Assembly: GCF_011806405.1 (NCBI RefSeq)
Contig: NZ_JAATOW010000001.1
Location: 62,001 to 126,000 of the forward strand
Origin: Pseudooceanicola sp. HF7
GTDB taxonomy: Bacteria > Pseudomonadota > Alphaproteobacteria > Rhodobacterales > Rhodobacteraceae
DNA: 64,000 nt
Direction of reading: 5' to 3'
Shown here: one piece after another, positions 63,871 to 64,000 of the stretch
How the letters are laid out: every line of letters starts with the position of its first letter
How positions within the stretch are numbered: the stretch's first letter is position 1
Notes under the pieces: model-generated
The model's input: only the letters and a program-made list of their open reading frames with translations
Database searches by the model: none
What the model was told of the DNA's origin: nothing
Position numbers and translations under genes: made by a program

Positions 63871-64000
63871 TCAGGGGAAACCCGGAGGGGTGGGCTGGCC
63901 GAACATGCCCGCCCCGGCAGAGGTCCAGCTGCCGGAGTTCATGAAGGCGTGCTGTGCGGCGCAGGCGGTATCCACCATGCAGCGGCCCAGCACATGGCCG
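63871..64000 (-). CDS. C-terminus of an acyl-CoA-dehydrogenase-like flavoprotein (partial)
   Basis: Only the last 42 residues are in the window, ending AGMFGQPTPPGFP, with CMVDTACAAQHAFMNSGSW before. This resembles the C-terminus of acyl-CoA-dehydrogenase-fold monooxygenases such as those of indole-3-acetate or aromatic hydroxylation. The nearby flavin reductase would supply its FMNH2 or FADH2. The call is provisional. Confidence 0.4.
   Translation of the reverse strand, partial: GHVLGRCMVDTACAAQHAFMNSGSWTSAGAGMFGQPTPPGFP

Overview
The window is 64 kb of GC-rich, densely coding DNA. Several features point to a Rhodobacterales alphaproteobacterium of the Roseobacter type: a urea ABC transporter with a long N-terminal UrtB extension, paired NicO and DUF1007 genes, propionyl-CoA genes under a TTTGCAAA-type operator, TRAP transporters, and two GGAAC-N16/17-CGTT promoters of the alphaproteobacterial EcfG general stress type. 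Many genes overlap as ATGA, GTGA, TTGA or TGATG. I see no prophage, insertion sequence or CRISPR array. Species assignment is inference.

Layout. 1-5.7 kb: urea uptake operon urtABCDE, with a 30-residue ORF between urtB and urtC. 5.8-11.8 kb: dtd, a DUF2927 lipoprotein, a TelA/XpaC/small membrane protein operon, an RluB-type pseudouridine synthase with a long basic repeat tail, and tadA. 12-19.4 kb: core metabolism (prs, ltaE, ribF, glyA, nadK) plus a DsbA-fold isomerase and an alpha/beta hydrolase. 19.6-24.4 kb: a stress-promoter csbD gene, prpE behind a cluster of ScfR/PccR-like sites, and maeB. 24.5-29.1 kb: nucleoside salvage operon cdd-deoA-deoB-add-upp. 29.1-36.7 kb: accessory genes (Hint-domain protein, NicO/DUF1007 metal module, Bcr/CflA efflux pump with a TetR regulator and paired operators, DUF4239 membrane protein). 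36.9-45.2 kb: beta-oxidation cluster (fadJ, cupin, fadA, GST, acyl-CoA dehydrogenase) with two MerR regulators. 45.4-54 kb: two thioesterases, a MATE pump, pyrD, a secreted 5'-nucleotidase, an SRAP protein, a stress-promoter DUF883/holin-like pair and an FAD amino-acid oxidase. 55-57.9 kb: tRNA-Gly, then a GAF-Fis regulator lacking the AAA+ domain next to an aldehyde dehydrogenase. 58.2-64 kb: a TRAP transporter, a divergent MarR regulator, flavin reductase, SDR, a small protein and the end of an acyl-CoA-dehydrogenase-like enzyme. Together these last genes resemble an aromatic catabolism cluster, possibly indole-3-acetate type.

The strongest unexplained signal is a dispersed intergenic element of about 110 bp, present four times (near 11.95, 33.5, 51.5 and 63.8 kb). 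Each copy has about five phased 11-bp units close to ATACCGACGTG in a conserved register. Three copies are bounded by GTTAAC sites, and all four lie downstream of, and in the same orientation as, a gene. A second repeat family contains GAAGTATTT followed by GGCCAGATGAAG. It occurs once alone and once as an inverted pair that looks like a small MITE.
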